Below, one piece after another: positions 1 through 8,136 of a stretch of 64,000 bases of DNA (positions are counted from its first letter, which is position 1; each line of letters opens with the position of its first letter). Source of the DNA: an uncultured Clostridia bacterium. GTDB lineage: Bacteria > Bacillota > Clostridia > Christensenellales > UBA1242. The translations under genes were made by a program, and so were the position numbers. The stretch is taken from positions 1-64,000 of the forward strand of contig CANSRZ010000004.1 in assembly GCA_947649575.1 (NCBI GenBank), given 5' to 3'. The notes beneath the pieces are model-generated. The model was not told where the DNA came from. It ran no database searches and saw nothing but the letters and a program-made list of their open reading frames with translations.

Positions 1-1517
1 GAGTCGTGGGGCAGAATTATTCTGCCACAGTCAGAAATTGTTATTATGGTGGTGAGTGTACTTTAACGGTTGGTGTTGGAACTGGAACTGACACAACAAC
101 AAAGATTGCTGATTTAAATACAACAAATTATGCCAAAAATAGAACTTGGTATACAAATTCATCAAATTGGGATAGTACATATCCATGGGATTTTAAGCGT
201 GTTTGGGGAATACATCAAGATTATAATGATGGGTATCCTACATTTAAAAATTTATTGCCTCCACCAACCAATTGGATTGAGCTTGCCGACACGTCATTTG
301 AAAATTTGAATGCAGGAACTGAAGCAGACCCTTACATTATTGACACTCCTGAAAAGCTTGCAGGAATAAGTTATCGCGTACTCAACAAGGAACAGTATTC
401 TGGGAAGTATTTTAAGCAGACTGAAAATATTGATTTAAATGGATTGCAGTGGATTCCAATTGGTAGTGATGCCGGAACTGTTTATCGAGGGAATTTTGAT
501 GGTAATAATTATGTTGTAGAAGGCATGCTTATAGATGATGACTCACTTGTTCTTGACGTTGGTCTATTTGGGATTTGTTTCAAAGGATCAATAAAAAATG
601 TTATTTTAAAGAATTCTTCTATTTATCTCCCAAATGCTCAAGCAAGTTATGTTGGTGGGATTGTTGGAGAAAGTTATTCAAACGCGGACGGAAAGTCAAT
701 AGATAATTGCGTTTCTTATTGCAATATATATGCACCAAATTCAAAATATGTCGGCGGAATTACAGGCTATACTCAAAAAATTGAAAATTGTGTCAACTAT
801 GGAGAAGTTGTTGGGAAAGAAGAAGTTGGAGGCATCGTCGGTGGAGATGATAGTGGCAATGCAATTAAATGTTATAATAATGGCAAAGTAAAAGGCAATA
901 AATTTGTTGGAGGTATTTCTGGCGGAAGTGTTGATCTTGTAAGCGATTGTATAAATAATGGAGAGATTGAAGGGGACACTTATGTTGGCGGTATCTGTGG
1001 TAAAACTTTGATGCTTATTGATTCTAGTTCTAATATTTATTTGAAAAAACTTATTAACAATGGTCGTGTAAAAGGTAATGATTTTGTAGGGCTTATTATT
1101 GGAAGAAATAGTTATGCGGGCGCTTCAAATACAATTAAGTTTGAAAACTGTTTTGCGGGCGGTTACTTGGATAATAAAAACTCAACTGGGACTAATGTTG
1201 GCGGCATAATAGGTTATGCAGATTGTGCAAGTGGAATTGTCCAGTTGATAAATTGTAGTGTTAATGCATCAACAAATGGTGAGCCTGTAGATTTTGTTGG
1301 CAACAGTGATAGTTATACTGGAACTATAACTTTAGAGTCATGCTATTCTAAACTTGGCAACAAAAAGGTTTTCTCGGAAGGAGATTTTGCAGGTTTTGGA
1401 CTTGTTGAAGAAATGAACGGCGGATTTCCTATGCAGAGAGAGCTATTTTTTATGGCAGAGTTTGCGCCAGCATTGGACTTAAGCTGGTTTGCTGAAAACG
1501 GTTTTGTAAAAGTCTAA
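1..1517 (+). CDS. GLUG-repeat surface protein, 3' part (5' end outside window)
   Basis: The reading frame is open to the left edge (the codon before the GTG at 6 is also sense), so this is the C-terminal part of a longer protein and its promoter is not visible. About 500 residues are seen: a segment rich in Cys-Tyr-Asn-Gly, a W-to-DP-YIID-PEKLAGI start of a GLUG module near residue 105, then many V-GGI-G repeats, each followed by an NC-x-N-x-G turn, as in GLUG beta-helix proteins. The end carries the block FPMQRELFFMAE and stops with GFVKV, which is shared with the genes ending at 41015, 52444 and 60025. There is no LPXTG and no C-terminal membrane helix. Residues 12-70 closely resemble a segment of the protein at 56417 (DTTTKIA, TNYAKN, WYTNSSNW). 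Likely extracellular; ligand unknown. Confidence 0.85.
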   Translation, partial: VVGQNYSATVRNCYYGGECTLTVGVGTGTDTTTKIADLNTTNYAKNRTWYTNSSNWDSTYPWDFKRVWGIHQDYNDGYPTFKNLLPPPTNWIELADTSFENLNAGTEADPYIIDTPEKLAGISYRVLNKEQYSGKYFKQTENIDLNGLQWIPIGSDAGTVYRGNFDGNNYVVEGMLIDDDSLVLDVGLFGICFKGSIKNVILKNSSIYLPNAQASYVGGIVGESYSNADGKSIDNCVSYCNIYAPNSKYVGGITGYTQKIENCVNYGEVVGKEEVGGIVGGDDSGNAIKCYNNGKVKGNKFVGGISGGSVDLVSDCINNGEIEGDTYVGGICGKTLMLIDSSSNIYLKKLINNGRVKGNDFVGLIIGRNSYAGASNTIKFENCFAGGYLDNKNSTGTNVGGIIGYADCASGIVQLINCSVNASTNGEPVDFVGNSDSYTGTITLESCYSKLGNKKVFSEGDFAGFGLVEEMNGGFPMQRELFFMAEFAPALDLSWFAENGFVKV

Positions 1518-1638
1518 ATTCGTTTTGCGAGAATGTTGTTATGTTTTAAATTGGATTTTGTTAATAAAATGTCTAAGCGGGTTTAGCAAAATGGATTAGG
1601 CAAAGTTTGTGAATTATTAAAAAAAATGCAAAAAACGC

Positions 1639-1667
1639 TTTACAAATGCTTTTTGTTGTGATATAAT
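1639..1667 (+). promoter_or_regulatory. sigma-A promoter of rpsO
   Basis: TTTACA at 1639-1644 and TATAAT at 1662-1667 with a 17-bp spacer. Transcription would start near 1674, leaving a leader of about 90 nt before rpsO. The rpoZ promoter at 7748 has the same TTTACA-17-TATAAT form. Confidence 0.75.
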
Positions 1668-1673
1668 CAACAT

Positions 1674-1762
1674 GTCGATAAAATTCCAAGGCGCGGTCTA
1701 TGCGAGATTCTCTTGACGCTAGGCTTCGTTTGCAGGAGAAAATTTAATTATAGGAGAGAATT
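1674..1762 (+). promoter_or_regulatory. rpsO 5' leader, possible S15 autoregulatory structure
   Basis: The leader is unusually GC-rich for an intergenic region here and contains complementary blocks (AAGGCGCGGTC near 1690 against GACGCTAGGCTT near 1723, with AGA/TCT inside). S15 of other bacteria represses its own mRNA through such leaders. That this one does so is inference; I cannot fold it here. Confidence 0.3.
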
Positions 1763-2026
1763 ATGAAAAGCAAGCAAGAATTAATCAATGAATTCAAACT
1801 TTCTGAAAATGATACTGGCTCTGTTCAAGTTCAACTTGCTCTTTTGACTGAAAGAATCAATCACTTAAATGAGCACTTGAAAGCTAACCCAAATGATAAC
1901 CACTCTCGTCGTGGACTTCTTCAAATGGTTGGTAAAAGAAAGGGCTTTATGCTTTATCTTAAAAACAAAGATATTGAAGCATACAGAAAAATCATCAAAG
2001 ATCTTGGCATTCGTGACGTTAAATAA
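1763..2026 (+). CDS. rpsO: 30S ribosomal protein S15
   Basis: 87 residues, against about 89 in the family. S15 binds the three-way junction of 16S rRNA helices 20-22 and bridges to the large subunit. The protein shows the family signature: N-terminal KQELINEF, the DTGS-VQVQ segment, LTERI-LNEHLK, the DNHSRRGL loop that contacts rRNA, and the basic MVGKRK stretch, with four predicted helices. The start ATG follows TAGGAGAG. It is monocistronic here, with its own promoter at 1639 and a terminator at 2032. pnp lies downstream as in many Firmicutes, but 366 bp of structured repeats separate the two. Confidence 0.97.
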   Translation: MKSKQELINEFKLSENDTGSVQVQLALLTERINHLNEHLKANPNDNHSRRGLLQMVGKRKGFMLYLKNKDIEAYRKIIKDLGIRDVK

Positions 2027-2031
2027 ATATT

Positions 2032-2065
2032 AAAAAGGGGGATATGCGTTTTGCACCCCTTTTTT
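2032..2065 (+). terminator. rho-independent terminator of rpsO
   Basis: Arms AAAAAGGGG (2032-2040) and CCCCTTTTT (2056-2065) with a 15-nt loop, ending in T residues. Confidence 0.85.
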
Positions 2066-2310
2066 CAAGCCTTACGCTTGGCGCTTGTCTTATAGTTGAA
2101 TAGAAATGCATTTTGAATTCGTTCAGGGTAACTAGATGTTTGACGAGTGTCAGCAGACGATGAACAAAATTAAATTTTATCCGTTCATAGCAACCAAATG
2201 TTGCACGAATGTCTTATAACTGCATTTGAAGTTATGTTTTATTCGTTCAGGCAACCAAATGTTGCACGGCAGTCAGCAGGCGGATTGGATATTTAGATTT
2301 TTTCGTTCAA
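2066..2310 (+). repeat. Tandem array of four ~62-bp hairpin modules
   Basis: Four modules start their stems at 2066 (CAAGC/GCTTG), 2128 (GTAAC/GTTTG, imperfect), 2190 (GCAAC/GTTGC) and 2251 (GCAAC/GTTGC). Each has a 5-nt loop and the period is 61-62 bp. Each stem is followed by a variant of GTCTTATAG or GTCAGCAG, and most are preceded by a variant of TTCGTTCA. About 22-25 nt between modules differ. The rest of the gap to pnp (to 2392) shows only a possible TTGACA at 2329 without a convincing -10 box. Confidence 0.8.
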
Positions 2311-2392
2311 AGCAAAAAGAAAGTGCTGTTGACACAAACTTGCTTAGATTAATAAAAAGCAAAAAGTAAATAATTTAAAATAGGAGATTAAA

Positions 2393-4486
2393 ATGAAAGA
2401 TAGTGCTAAAATTTATGAATTAGAAATTGGCGGTAAAAAAGTTTCTTTCGAAACTGGCAGACTTTGCGAACAAGCAAACGGCTCATGCCTTGTAAAATGC
2501 GGTGAAACTGTTGTTATGGTTAACGTAACAATGGCAAAAGCACCTCGTCCAGGAATTGACTTTTTCCCACTCGCTGTTGATTTTGAAGAAAAAATGTATT
2601 CTGTCGGCAAAGTGCCTGGCGGATTTAAAAAGAGGGAGGGACGTCCTAGCGATAAAGCTATTTTGACTTCTCGTTTGATTGACAGACCTTTAAGACCTTT
2701 GTTTCCAAAAGGATTCTTTAACGATGTTTGCGTTGTTGCAACAGCGCTCTCTGTTGACCCTGACGGTGTTGAACCATCAGTTCTTGCAATGCTTGGCTCA
2801 AGCTTTGCTTTGTCAATCAGTGATATCCCTTTTGCGGGGCCTACTGGTTCTGTTTATGTAGGACTTGTTGACGATAAATTTATTATAAACCCAACTGGCG
2901 AGGAACGCGAAAAAAGCCTTATGCACCTTACTGTTGCTGGAACTGAGGAAGCTGTTTTAATGGTTGAAGCGGGTGCTAAAGAAATTCCTGAAGAAAAAAT
3001 GCTTGACGCAATCATGTTCGCTCATGATGAAATCAAGAAAATTGTTAAATTTATCAAGAAAGTTAAGGCTGAAATTGGTAAGCCAGTTTGCCCAGATCTT
3101 CCTTACTATGTGATCCCTGAAGAAATCGACAAGGCTGTTAGAGAATATGCTGATAAAAAACTCGACCATGCTCTTGACACTTTTGATAGAGAAGAAAGAC
3201 AAACTCGTCAAGACGAAGTTGACGCTGATGTTAAAGAATACTTTGCTGAAATTTTCCCTGAATGTGAAAGAGAAATTGGCGATGTGCTTTATAAGATGAC
3301 TAAAGAAAAAGTAAGAGCTAAAATCTTGAACAAGGGCGTTCGTCCTGACGGCAGAGCACTCACTGAAATTCGTCCTATCTGGTGTGAAACAGGACTTCTT
3401 CCACGCGTTCATGGAAGCGGCGTGTTTACTCGTGGTCAAACTCAAGTGCTTACTTCACTCACTCTTGGCACTGTTTCTGATATGCAAAAGCTTGAAGGTC
3501 TTGATGATGAAGAAGTAAATCGTTATGTTCATCATTATAACATGCCTCCTTATGCAACGGGTGAGGCTAGAAATCTTAAATCTCCTGGTCGTCGCGAAAT
3601 CGGGCATGGCGCTTTGGCTGAACGCGCACTCGAGCCTGTTATTCCTGATGAATCTGAATTCCCTTATGCTCTTAGATTGGTGAGCGAAGTGCTTTCTTCA
3701 AATGGCTCTTCTTCAATGGCCAGCGTTTGTGGTTCAACCCTTGCTCTTATGGATGGCGGCGTTCCAATTAAACGTCCAGTTGCAGGTATTGCTATGGGGC
3801 TTATCAAAGATGACTCAACTGGCAAAGTTGCAGTGCTTTCTGATATCCAAGGTCTTGAAGATTTCCTTGGCGATATGGACTTTAAAGTTACAGGAACTGA
3901 AGTTGGCGTAACTGCAATCCAAATGGATATCAAAATTCATGGCCTTAGCAAAGAAATCCTTACAACTGCTCTTAAACAAGCAAGAGAGGGCAGAATGTTT
4001 ATCATGAATAAACTTCTTGAAACTATTTCTGCTCCAAAACCTGAGCTTTCTAAATATGCTCCTAAGATTTTGACTATGCAAATTAATCCTGACTTTATCA
4101 AAGATGTTATTGGCTCAGGCGGAAAGATGATTAACTCAATCATTGACCAAACTGGCGTTAAGATTGATATTGAAGATGACGGCAGAGTTTACATTGCTGG
4201 ACAAGATATGGAAATGTGTAAAAAAGCACAAGCAATCATTCAAGGCATCGTTGAAGTTCCTGAAGTTGGCGATGTCTATGACGGAAAAGTTGTGCGCATC
4301 ATGAATTTTGGCGCGTTCGTTGACCTTGGCGCTGGAAGAGAGGGTATGATTCATATCTCTAAACTTTCAGACAAGCGTGTTGAAAAAGTTGAAGATGTTG
4401 TCAAAATTGGTGATGAAGTTGAAGTTGAAGTTATCAAAATTGACGAAAAAGGCAGAATTGACCTTAAACGCATTATCAAAAAATAA
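2393..4486 (+). CDS. pnp: Polyribonucleotide nucleotidyltransferase (PNPase)
   Basis: 697 residues, the usual family length. PNPase is the trimeric phosphorolytic 3'-to-5' exoribonuclease of mRNA decay, releasing nucleoside diphosphates. Order: first RNase PH domain (start [11 protein letters not shown]), all-helical linker (about 230-310), second RNase PH domain ([13 protein letters not shown] onward, with [17 protein letters not shown] and [16 protein letters not shown]), KH domain with IGSGGKMIN near residue 573, and an S1 domain from about 624 ([20 protein letters not shown]). The start ATG follows TAGGAGAT. Transcription ends at the hairpin at 4511. It sits just after rpsO as in Bacillus, but with repeats between. 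Confidence 0.98.
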   Translation: MKDSAKIYELEIGGKKVSFETGRLCEQANGSCLVKCGETVVMVNVTMAKAPRPGIDFFPLAVDFEEKMYSVGKVPGGFKKREGRPSDKAILTSRLIDRPLRPLFPKGFFNDVCVVATALSVDPDGVEPSVLAMLGSSFALSISDIPFAGPTGSVYVGLVDDKFIINPTGEEREKSLMHLTVAGTEEAVLMVEAGAKEIPEEKMLDAIMFAHDEIKKIVKFIKKVKAEIGKPVCPDLPYYVIPEEIDKAVREYADKKLDHALDTFDREERQTRQDEVDADVKEYFAEIFPECEREIGDVLYKMTKEKVRAKILNKGVRPDGRALTEIRPIWCETGLLPRVHGSGVFTRGQTQVLTSLTLGTVSDMQKLEGLDDEEVNRYVHHYNMPPYATGEARNLKSPGRREIGHGALAERALEPVIPDESEFPYALRLVSEVLSSNGSSSMASVCGSTLALMDGGVPIKRPVAGIAMGLIKDDSTGKVAVLSDIQGLEDFLGDMDFKVTGTEVGVTAIQMDIKIHGLSKEILTTALKQAREGRMFIMNKLLETISAPKPELSKYAPKILTMQINPDFIKDVIGSGGKMINSIIDQTGVKIDIEDDGRVYIAGQDMEMCKKAQAIIQGIVEVPEVGDVYDGKVVRIMNFGAFVDLGAGREGMIHISKLSDKRVEKVEDVVKIGDEVEVEVIKIDEKGRIDLKRIIKK

Positions 4487-4510
4487 TCATAATTTTAAAT
4501 TTATTTATAA

Positions 4511-4536
4511 AAAAGTGCCAATGGCACTTTTTTTTG
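4511..4536 (+). terminator. Terminator of pnp
   Basis: AAAAGTGCC-AT-GGCACTTTTTTTT. Similar AGTGCCA/TGGCACT palindromes occur at 36368, 38287 and 42430, partly as remnants. Confidence 0.9.
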
Positions 4537-4665
4537 TTTAGCAACAATATATTGTCATTTCGAATGGCACACCATGCTAGCTATCTAAAATAATCCATAT
4601 TTCTTCGTAGCCCAGACCATTCCCCGTGGAAACGAAAAAAAGTTTTAATTTTCTTTCTCAAAAAG

Positions 4666-4693
4666 TTGACACGGGGGGGGGATTTGCTATACT
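4666..4693 (+). promoter_or_regulatory. Poly-G promoter (putatively phase-variable) of GLUG gene 4883
   Basis: TTGACA at 4666-4671, then C, nine G (4673-4681), ATTTGC, then TATACT at 4688-4693; the spacer is 16 bp. One added G would give the optimal 17 bp. From here to 4794 the sequence matches 38518-38645 with three substitutions. Upstream, TCCCCGTG (4620-4627) and CACGGGG form only a weak version of the inverted repeat seen at the other copies. The rest of the gap from 4537 shows no gene. Confidence 0.75.
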
Positions 4694-4794
4694 GATTTTG
4701 AAAATATAACTCAATTGCAAAAATAACCCAAAAATAGCGTAATTCATTATGAAATTTTTGATAAAAATGCTACAATTGGTTTATGATAAAGTTG

Positions 4795-4870
4795 AACGAG
4801 TACAACTTGCTTTTTGATAAAACTAGTTGATAATCGTCAAACATTTGGTTTGCGCCAAGCGTAAAGCTTG
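4795..4870 (-). repeat. Double hairpin module inserted in the 5' leader of GLUG gene 4883
   Basis: Two adjacent hairpins, CAAAC-atttg-GTTTG (4838-4852) and CAAGC-gtaaa-GCTTG (4856-4870), are separated by CGC. The reverse complement matches the double module at 36253. The leader of the gene at 38658 is almost identical up to the equivalent of 4794 but lacks these 76 bp, so they look like an insertion. The second hairpin directly abuts the AGGAGG ribosome binding site at 4871. Confidence 0.75.
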
Positions 4871-4882
4871 AGGAGGTGGATT

Positions 4883-7669
4883 ATGAGAAAATCATTAAAC
4901 AAAAAAGTGAAAACATGGCTGGCAAGCACTATGTCAGCCGTGGCAGTATTAGGCCTGACATTCGGCTTAGTTTTTGGCCTTGTAGATTTTTCACCAAAAC
5001 CAGCACAACCCGAGCAAACACAAGGTGCGACACAGCCCCAAAATGACAAAGTGTGGGATTCAGCCCATGACGCAGGTGATATAACCCTAGACTTTGACTG
5101 GGCAGGCAGTGGAACTTCTACTGACCCATGGCTAATTTCAAGTGCTGAGGAATTGGCTGGATTATCATATAAAATTTTTAAAAATACCACAGAAAGTGCT
5201 TACATATCAGGCAATTATTATTACCAGAGTAAATATTTTAAACAAACATGTGATATAGATGTTTCAGCATATTGGTGGCAGCCAATAGGCACTTATTATC
5301 AACGTGGAACAACAACCTCTATGAAAAGGTATTTTGCAGGTAATTATAATGGTGATGGTCATACAGTTTCTGGGATATTTACTAGTAGTGCAAATTCGCC
5401 TGCATACAATTATAGAGGATTGTTTGGCTATATTAAGACAAGTGGAATAACTGCAACTATAAAAAAATTAGGAATTATTAATTCGATATCACAAGGTTAC
5501 ACATATGTGGGTGCTATTGCAGGATTTTCTGATTATTATAATTTTGAAGATTGTTATAGTAGTGCAACAATTAAAAATAGAAGTCAATATAGTGGTGGAT
5601 TAACTGGACGTTCTTATGATGCAAATTTTTATAATTGTTATTTTAATGGTGTAATCGAGGGTACAAACTATGTTGGTGGACTTACAGGCTCTGGCGGAGC
5701 TGCTAAATTTTATAATTGTTACAATGCTGGAAGTGTAGCGGGTAGCGCAAATTTAGGTGGAATTATTGGACAAAATTATGGAGAATGCGCATTTACAAAT
5801 ACTTATTTTGGTGCAAATTGTACGTTGACAAGCCCTGCTGGAACGGGAGGTTCAACAGCAACAAGGGATACAAGTTTGGCAACAAATGCGAAAACTTTAA
5901 GCTGGTATCAGGATAGCAGCAAATGGAACTCATCATGGCCTTGGGATTTTGAAAATATTTGGGCTTTAGATTCAGCATTGAATAATGGGTATCCTGTTTT
6001 TGTTAAACCATGTATTTTAACTATTTCTCCAAATGGCGGAACATGGAACGGGAGTTTAAGCAATCAAAGTTTTACGCAACAAGGTGGAACAACAAAATCG
6101 TTGCCCGTTCCAACTCGCGAGGGATATAAGTTTATGGGCTGGAGAAGCGAAAGTTTTGTTGAGGGGGAAAGGATTGGAAATTTGGGAAAATCTTGTTTAA
6201 GAACAACTTTCTTTACTAATGATAGTCCATTAAATGTTTATAACTACGAAAATAATGGCAACAATGTTACTCATACAAGAGAGAATGCAAGTTTAAGTCA
6301 CAGTCCTTATAATTCTAAAATATTGAAGATATCCAATACTGGCAATGCTGACCCTGGCTTAGGAGGTTTTTACTTTGCTACACAAGCATATGCGGATGCT
6401 GAATTTATTGCGATATTTGAGGCTAAAATACCAGTTGGATATGATGTGCAGTTTAAATCTAACAACTGCGGTGGAACAAACTGGGCAGGTATAAAAAATG
6501 AATGGTTAACCTCACGGAAAGGAACTGGTGAGTGGGAAACTTATGCACATTATATAAAATGCTGGCCAGCAAGCACAGGAGGAAGTTATAGCACAACAAA
6601 CTTTTTCCACTTGGTGGGGAATGCGGGGACTCCAGACAACCCTGTCAACTGGTATTTAACTTATGCAAGTGTCTATGACTGTACAGGTATGGGATTGAAT
6701 ACTGATACAATTATGTCAAATCTTTCACAATCAACAGCATATACTTTTGGAGCTTTCAATCAAACTTTGGTTGCAATGTGGGAGGAAGATACTTGGCTAT
6801 GTAATGCAGCTGATTCCTATGCTGGTGGTGACGGCAGTGTGGGTAATCCATATATTATCAAAACTCCTCAGCAACTTGCAAGACTTGCGCAGGAGGGGCA
6901 AACTAGCGCAATCACTGGACATTACAAGTTGGGCGCTAATATTGATTTAGCTGGACACGAATGGGTGCCTATTGGCATTGCGCAAACATATCGATTACAA
7001 GGAACTTTTGACGGAAACTTTTACACTATAAAAAACATGAAATGCACAAAATTTTCTGTCGGAGATTATGCGGGCTTATTTGCAACTGTGCTATGGGACG
7101 GAATTGTTAAAAACCTGATTATGGATAATGCAACGGTTTCTGTCGGAGATTATGCTGGTGTAATTGCAGGTTTGGTTGATGCGATAAGTGAAAATTGTGG
7201 AATAATCAATTGCATTGTTCAAAATTCAAATATAAGGGGAACTAACGCTGGCGGAATTTGTGGCTGGAGTTGGAATTCAAGAATAAGCTCGTGCTTGGTC
7301 AAAAACACTATTATCAATGCCTCATCAAAAGGTGGAGCAATTTATGGACAAGGCGGAGGTGGTGGCACAACCATATTGAAAGATAATGGAGCTTATGGAA
7401 TAACAATAACAGCTGCAAAGTGTGACGGCGGTATGTATGGTGAAATCAGCGGAGGAACAAATTACAATATGGGTAACTTTGTTGATTATACAATAAATGG
7501 AACTAGACAAAAAATAATGTATGGAGATTCAACCGCATGGACTGGCTGGGGTTTGGCACCTAGCGTAAACAATGACTATCCTATACAAAACTCGTTGTTT
7601 GCCCTTGGCGGTTTCTCAACCTCACAAGAGGTTTATGACAAGCTTGTAAGTTTAGGTTTTCATAGTTAA
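4883..7669 (+). CDS. GLUG-repeat surface protein with InlB-type repeat
   Basis: 928 residues. The start is the ATG at 4883, after AGGAGG at 4871-4876; an in-frame TTG at 4868 would put that site inside the gene. A basic N-terminus (RKSLNKKVKTW) precedes one hydrophobic stretch ending GLVFGLVDFS, with no clear signal-peptidase site, so it may stay as a membrane anchor. Then comes a GLUG module (WAGSGTSTDPWLISSAEELAGLSY, cited here as its start near residue 74), Y/N/C/G-rich repeats, an InlB/Flg_new-type repeat near 381-425 (PTREGYKFMGW), a carbohydrate-binding-like middle (about 430-600), and a second GLUG module from about 640. It lacks the PMQRELFF ending of its paralogues. There is no sorting motif. 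Its adhesin-like role is inferred from the family. Confidence 0.88.
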   Translation: MRKSLNKKVKTWLASTMSAVAVLGLTFGLVFGLVDFSPKPAQPEQTQGATQPQNDKVWDSAHDAGDITLDFDWAGSGTSTDPWLISSAEELAGLSYKIFKNTTESAYISGNYYYQSKYFKQTCDIDVSAYWWQPIGTYYQRGTTTSMKRYFAGNYNGDGHTVSGIFTSSANSPAYNYRGLFGYIKTSGITATIKKLGIINSISQGYTYVGAIAGFSDYYNFEDCYSSATIKNRSQYSGGLTGRSYDANFYNCYFNGVIEGTNYVGGLTGSGGAAKFYNCYNAGSVAGSANLGGIIGQNYGECAFTNTYFGANCTLTSPAGTGGSTATRDTSLATNAKTLSWYQDSSKWNSSWPWDFENIWALDSALNNGYPVFVKPCILTISPNGGTWNGSLSNQSFTQQGGTTKSLPVPTREGYKFMGWRSESFVEGERIGNLGKSCLRTTFFTNDSPLNVYNYENNGNNVTHTRENASLSHSPYNSKILKISNTGNADPGLGGFYFATQAYADAEFIAIFEAKIPVGYDVQFKSNNCGGTNWAGIKNEWLTSRKGTGEWETYAHYIKCWPASTGGSYSTTNFFHLVGNAGTPDNPVNWYLTYASVYDCTGMGLNTDTIMSNLSQSTAYTFGAFNQTLVAMWEEDTWLCNAADSYAGGDGSVGNPYIIKTPQQLARLAQEGQTSAITGHYKLGANIDLAGHEWVPIGIAQTYRLQGTFDGNFYTIKNMKCTKFSVGDYAGLFATVLWDGIVKNLIMDNATVSVGDYAGVIAGLVDAISENCGIINCIVQNSNIRGTNAGGICGWSWNSRISSCLVKNTIINASSKGGAIYGQGGGGGTTILKDNGAYGITITAAKCDGGMYGEISGGTNYNMGNFVDYTINGTRQKIMYGDSTAWTGWGLAPSVNNDYPIQNSLFALGGFSTSQEVYDKLVSLGFHS

Positions 7670-7703
7670 ACTGTGAAAAAATTGAATTTATTTTGATAAA
7701 ATC

Positions 7704-7727
7704 ATAAAAATATTGCAATATTTTTAT
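7704..7727. terminator. AT-rich palindrome after GLUG gene 4883
   Basis: A perfect 24-bp palindrome, ATAAAAATATTG and its complement, 35 bp after the stop codon. It has no separate U tract, so terminator function is uncertain. Confidence 0.35.
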
Positions 7728-7747
7728 AAAAGATAAACAAAAACCAC

Positions 7748-7776
7748 TTTACAAATGTGAAATTTTGTGATATAAT
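7748..7776 (+). promoter_or_regulatory. sigma-A promoter of rpoZ
   Basis: TTTACA (7748-7753), 17-bp spacer, TATAAT (7771-7776), with AGGGGTG 18 bp further on. Confidence 0.75.
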
Positions 7777-7806
7777 AGTCAAGAATTTATATTAGGGGTG
7801 AATGTT

Positions 7807-8028
7807 ATGATGATTGAACCAGCTATTGACGAACTTGTTGCAAAGGCAGGCAATAAATATATTGCTTGCAATTTGGTTGCAAAGCGTGCTAATAATATCC
7901 AAAGCGTTAGAGGCGCTGAACTTGCTAATAAGGATAAAAAGGCTATTACTATTGCTTGCGAAGAAATTGTTGCTGGTAAAGTTGTTCCTAGTGACACTGA
8001 TGATAATAGTGGCATGACAACTTTTTAA
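7807..8028 (+). CDS. rpoZ: DNA-directed RNA polymerase omega subunit
   Basis: 73 residues. Omega wraps the C-terminus of beta-prime and helps assemble RNA polymerase. The family pattern is clear: IEPAIDEL, GNKY, NLVAKRAN, then ITIACEEIVAGKV. The ATG at 7807 is chosen because AGGGG at 7794-7798 lies at the right distance; an in-frame GTG at 7798 overlaps that site, and the ATG at 7810 is a close alternative. In related genomes gmk and coaBC flank rpoZ before priA; both are absent here. Its own promoter precedes it and a terminator follows at 8087. Confidence 0.9.
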   Translation: MMIEPAIDELVAKAGNKYIACNLVAKRANNIQSVRGAELANKDKKAITIACEEIVAGKVVPSDTDDNSGMTTF

Positions 8029-8086
8029 GCAAAGTTTTAAGTTTGCGTTATGTTTTGTGGACAAGTTTGATATTTTGTGATAAAAT

Positions 8087-8117
8087 AATCCTATTGAAGA
8101 TTCAATAGGATTTTTAT
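8087..8117 (+). terminator. Terminator of rpoZ
   Basis: AATCCTATTGAA (8087-8098), GA loop, TTCAATAGGATT, then T-rich sequence. Confidence 0.85.
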
Positions 8118-8136
8118 TTGCAGCAGGAGGAGTATT

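Noticed and set aside
6..8. GTG at 6 as a true start
   Set aside because: The frame is open to the window edge and the protein begins in the middle of a GLUG region, so the gene is simply cut.
2066..2310. CRISPR-like array (period about 62 bp, hairpin repeats, variable spacers)
   Set aside because: The repeats differ from each other far more than CRISPR repeats do, the stems covary, modules also occur singly and in both orientations, and there is no cas gene in the window.
2957..3445. 162-residue minus-strand frame inside pnp
   Set aside because: It is the shadow of the pnp codons on the other strand, Phe/Ser-rich and without a ribosome site or homology that I recognise.
4537..4660. Possible small RNA in the gap after pnp
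   Set aside because: No promoter, stable fold or terminator pattern of a known RNA could be recognised.
4868..4882. TTG start for the GLUG gene
   Set aside because: It would place the AGGAGG ribosome site inside the gene; the ATG at 4883 fits and matches the leader of the paralogue at 38658.
8058..8086. Promoter TGGACA-17-TAAAAT before priA
   Set aside because: The -10 box runs directly into the rpoZ terminator hairpin, so transcripts would start inside it; probably chance in AT-rich DNA.
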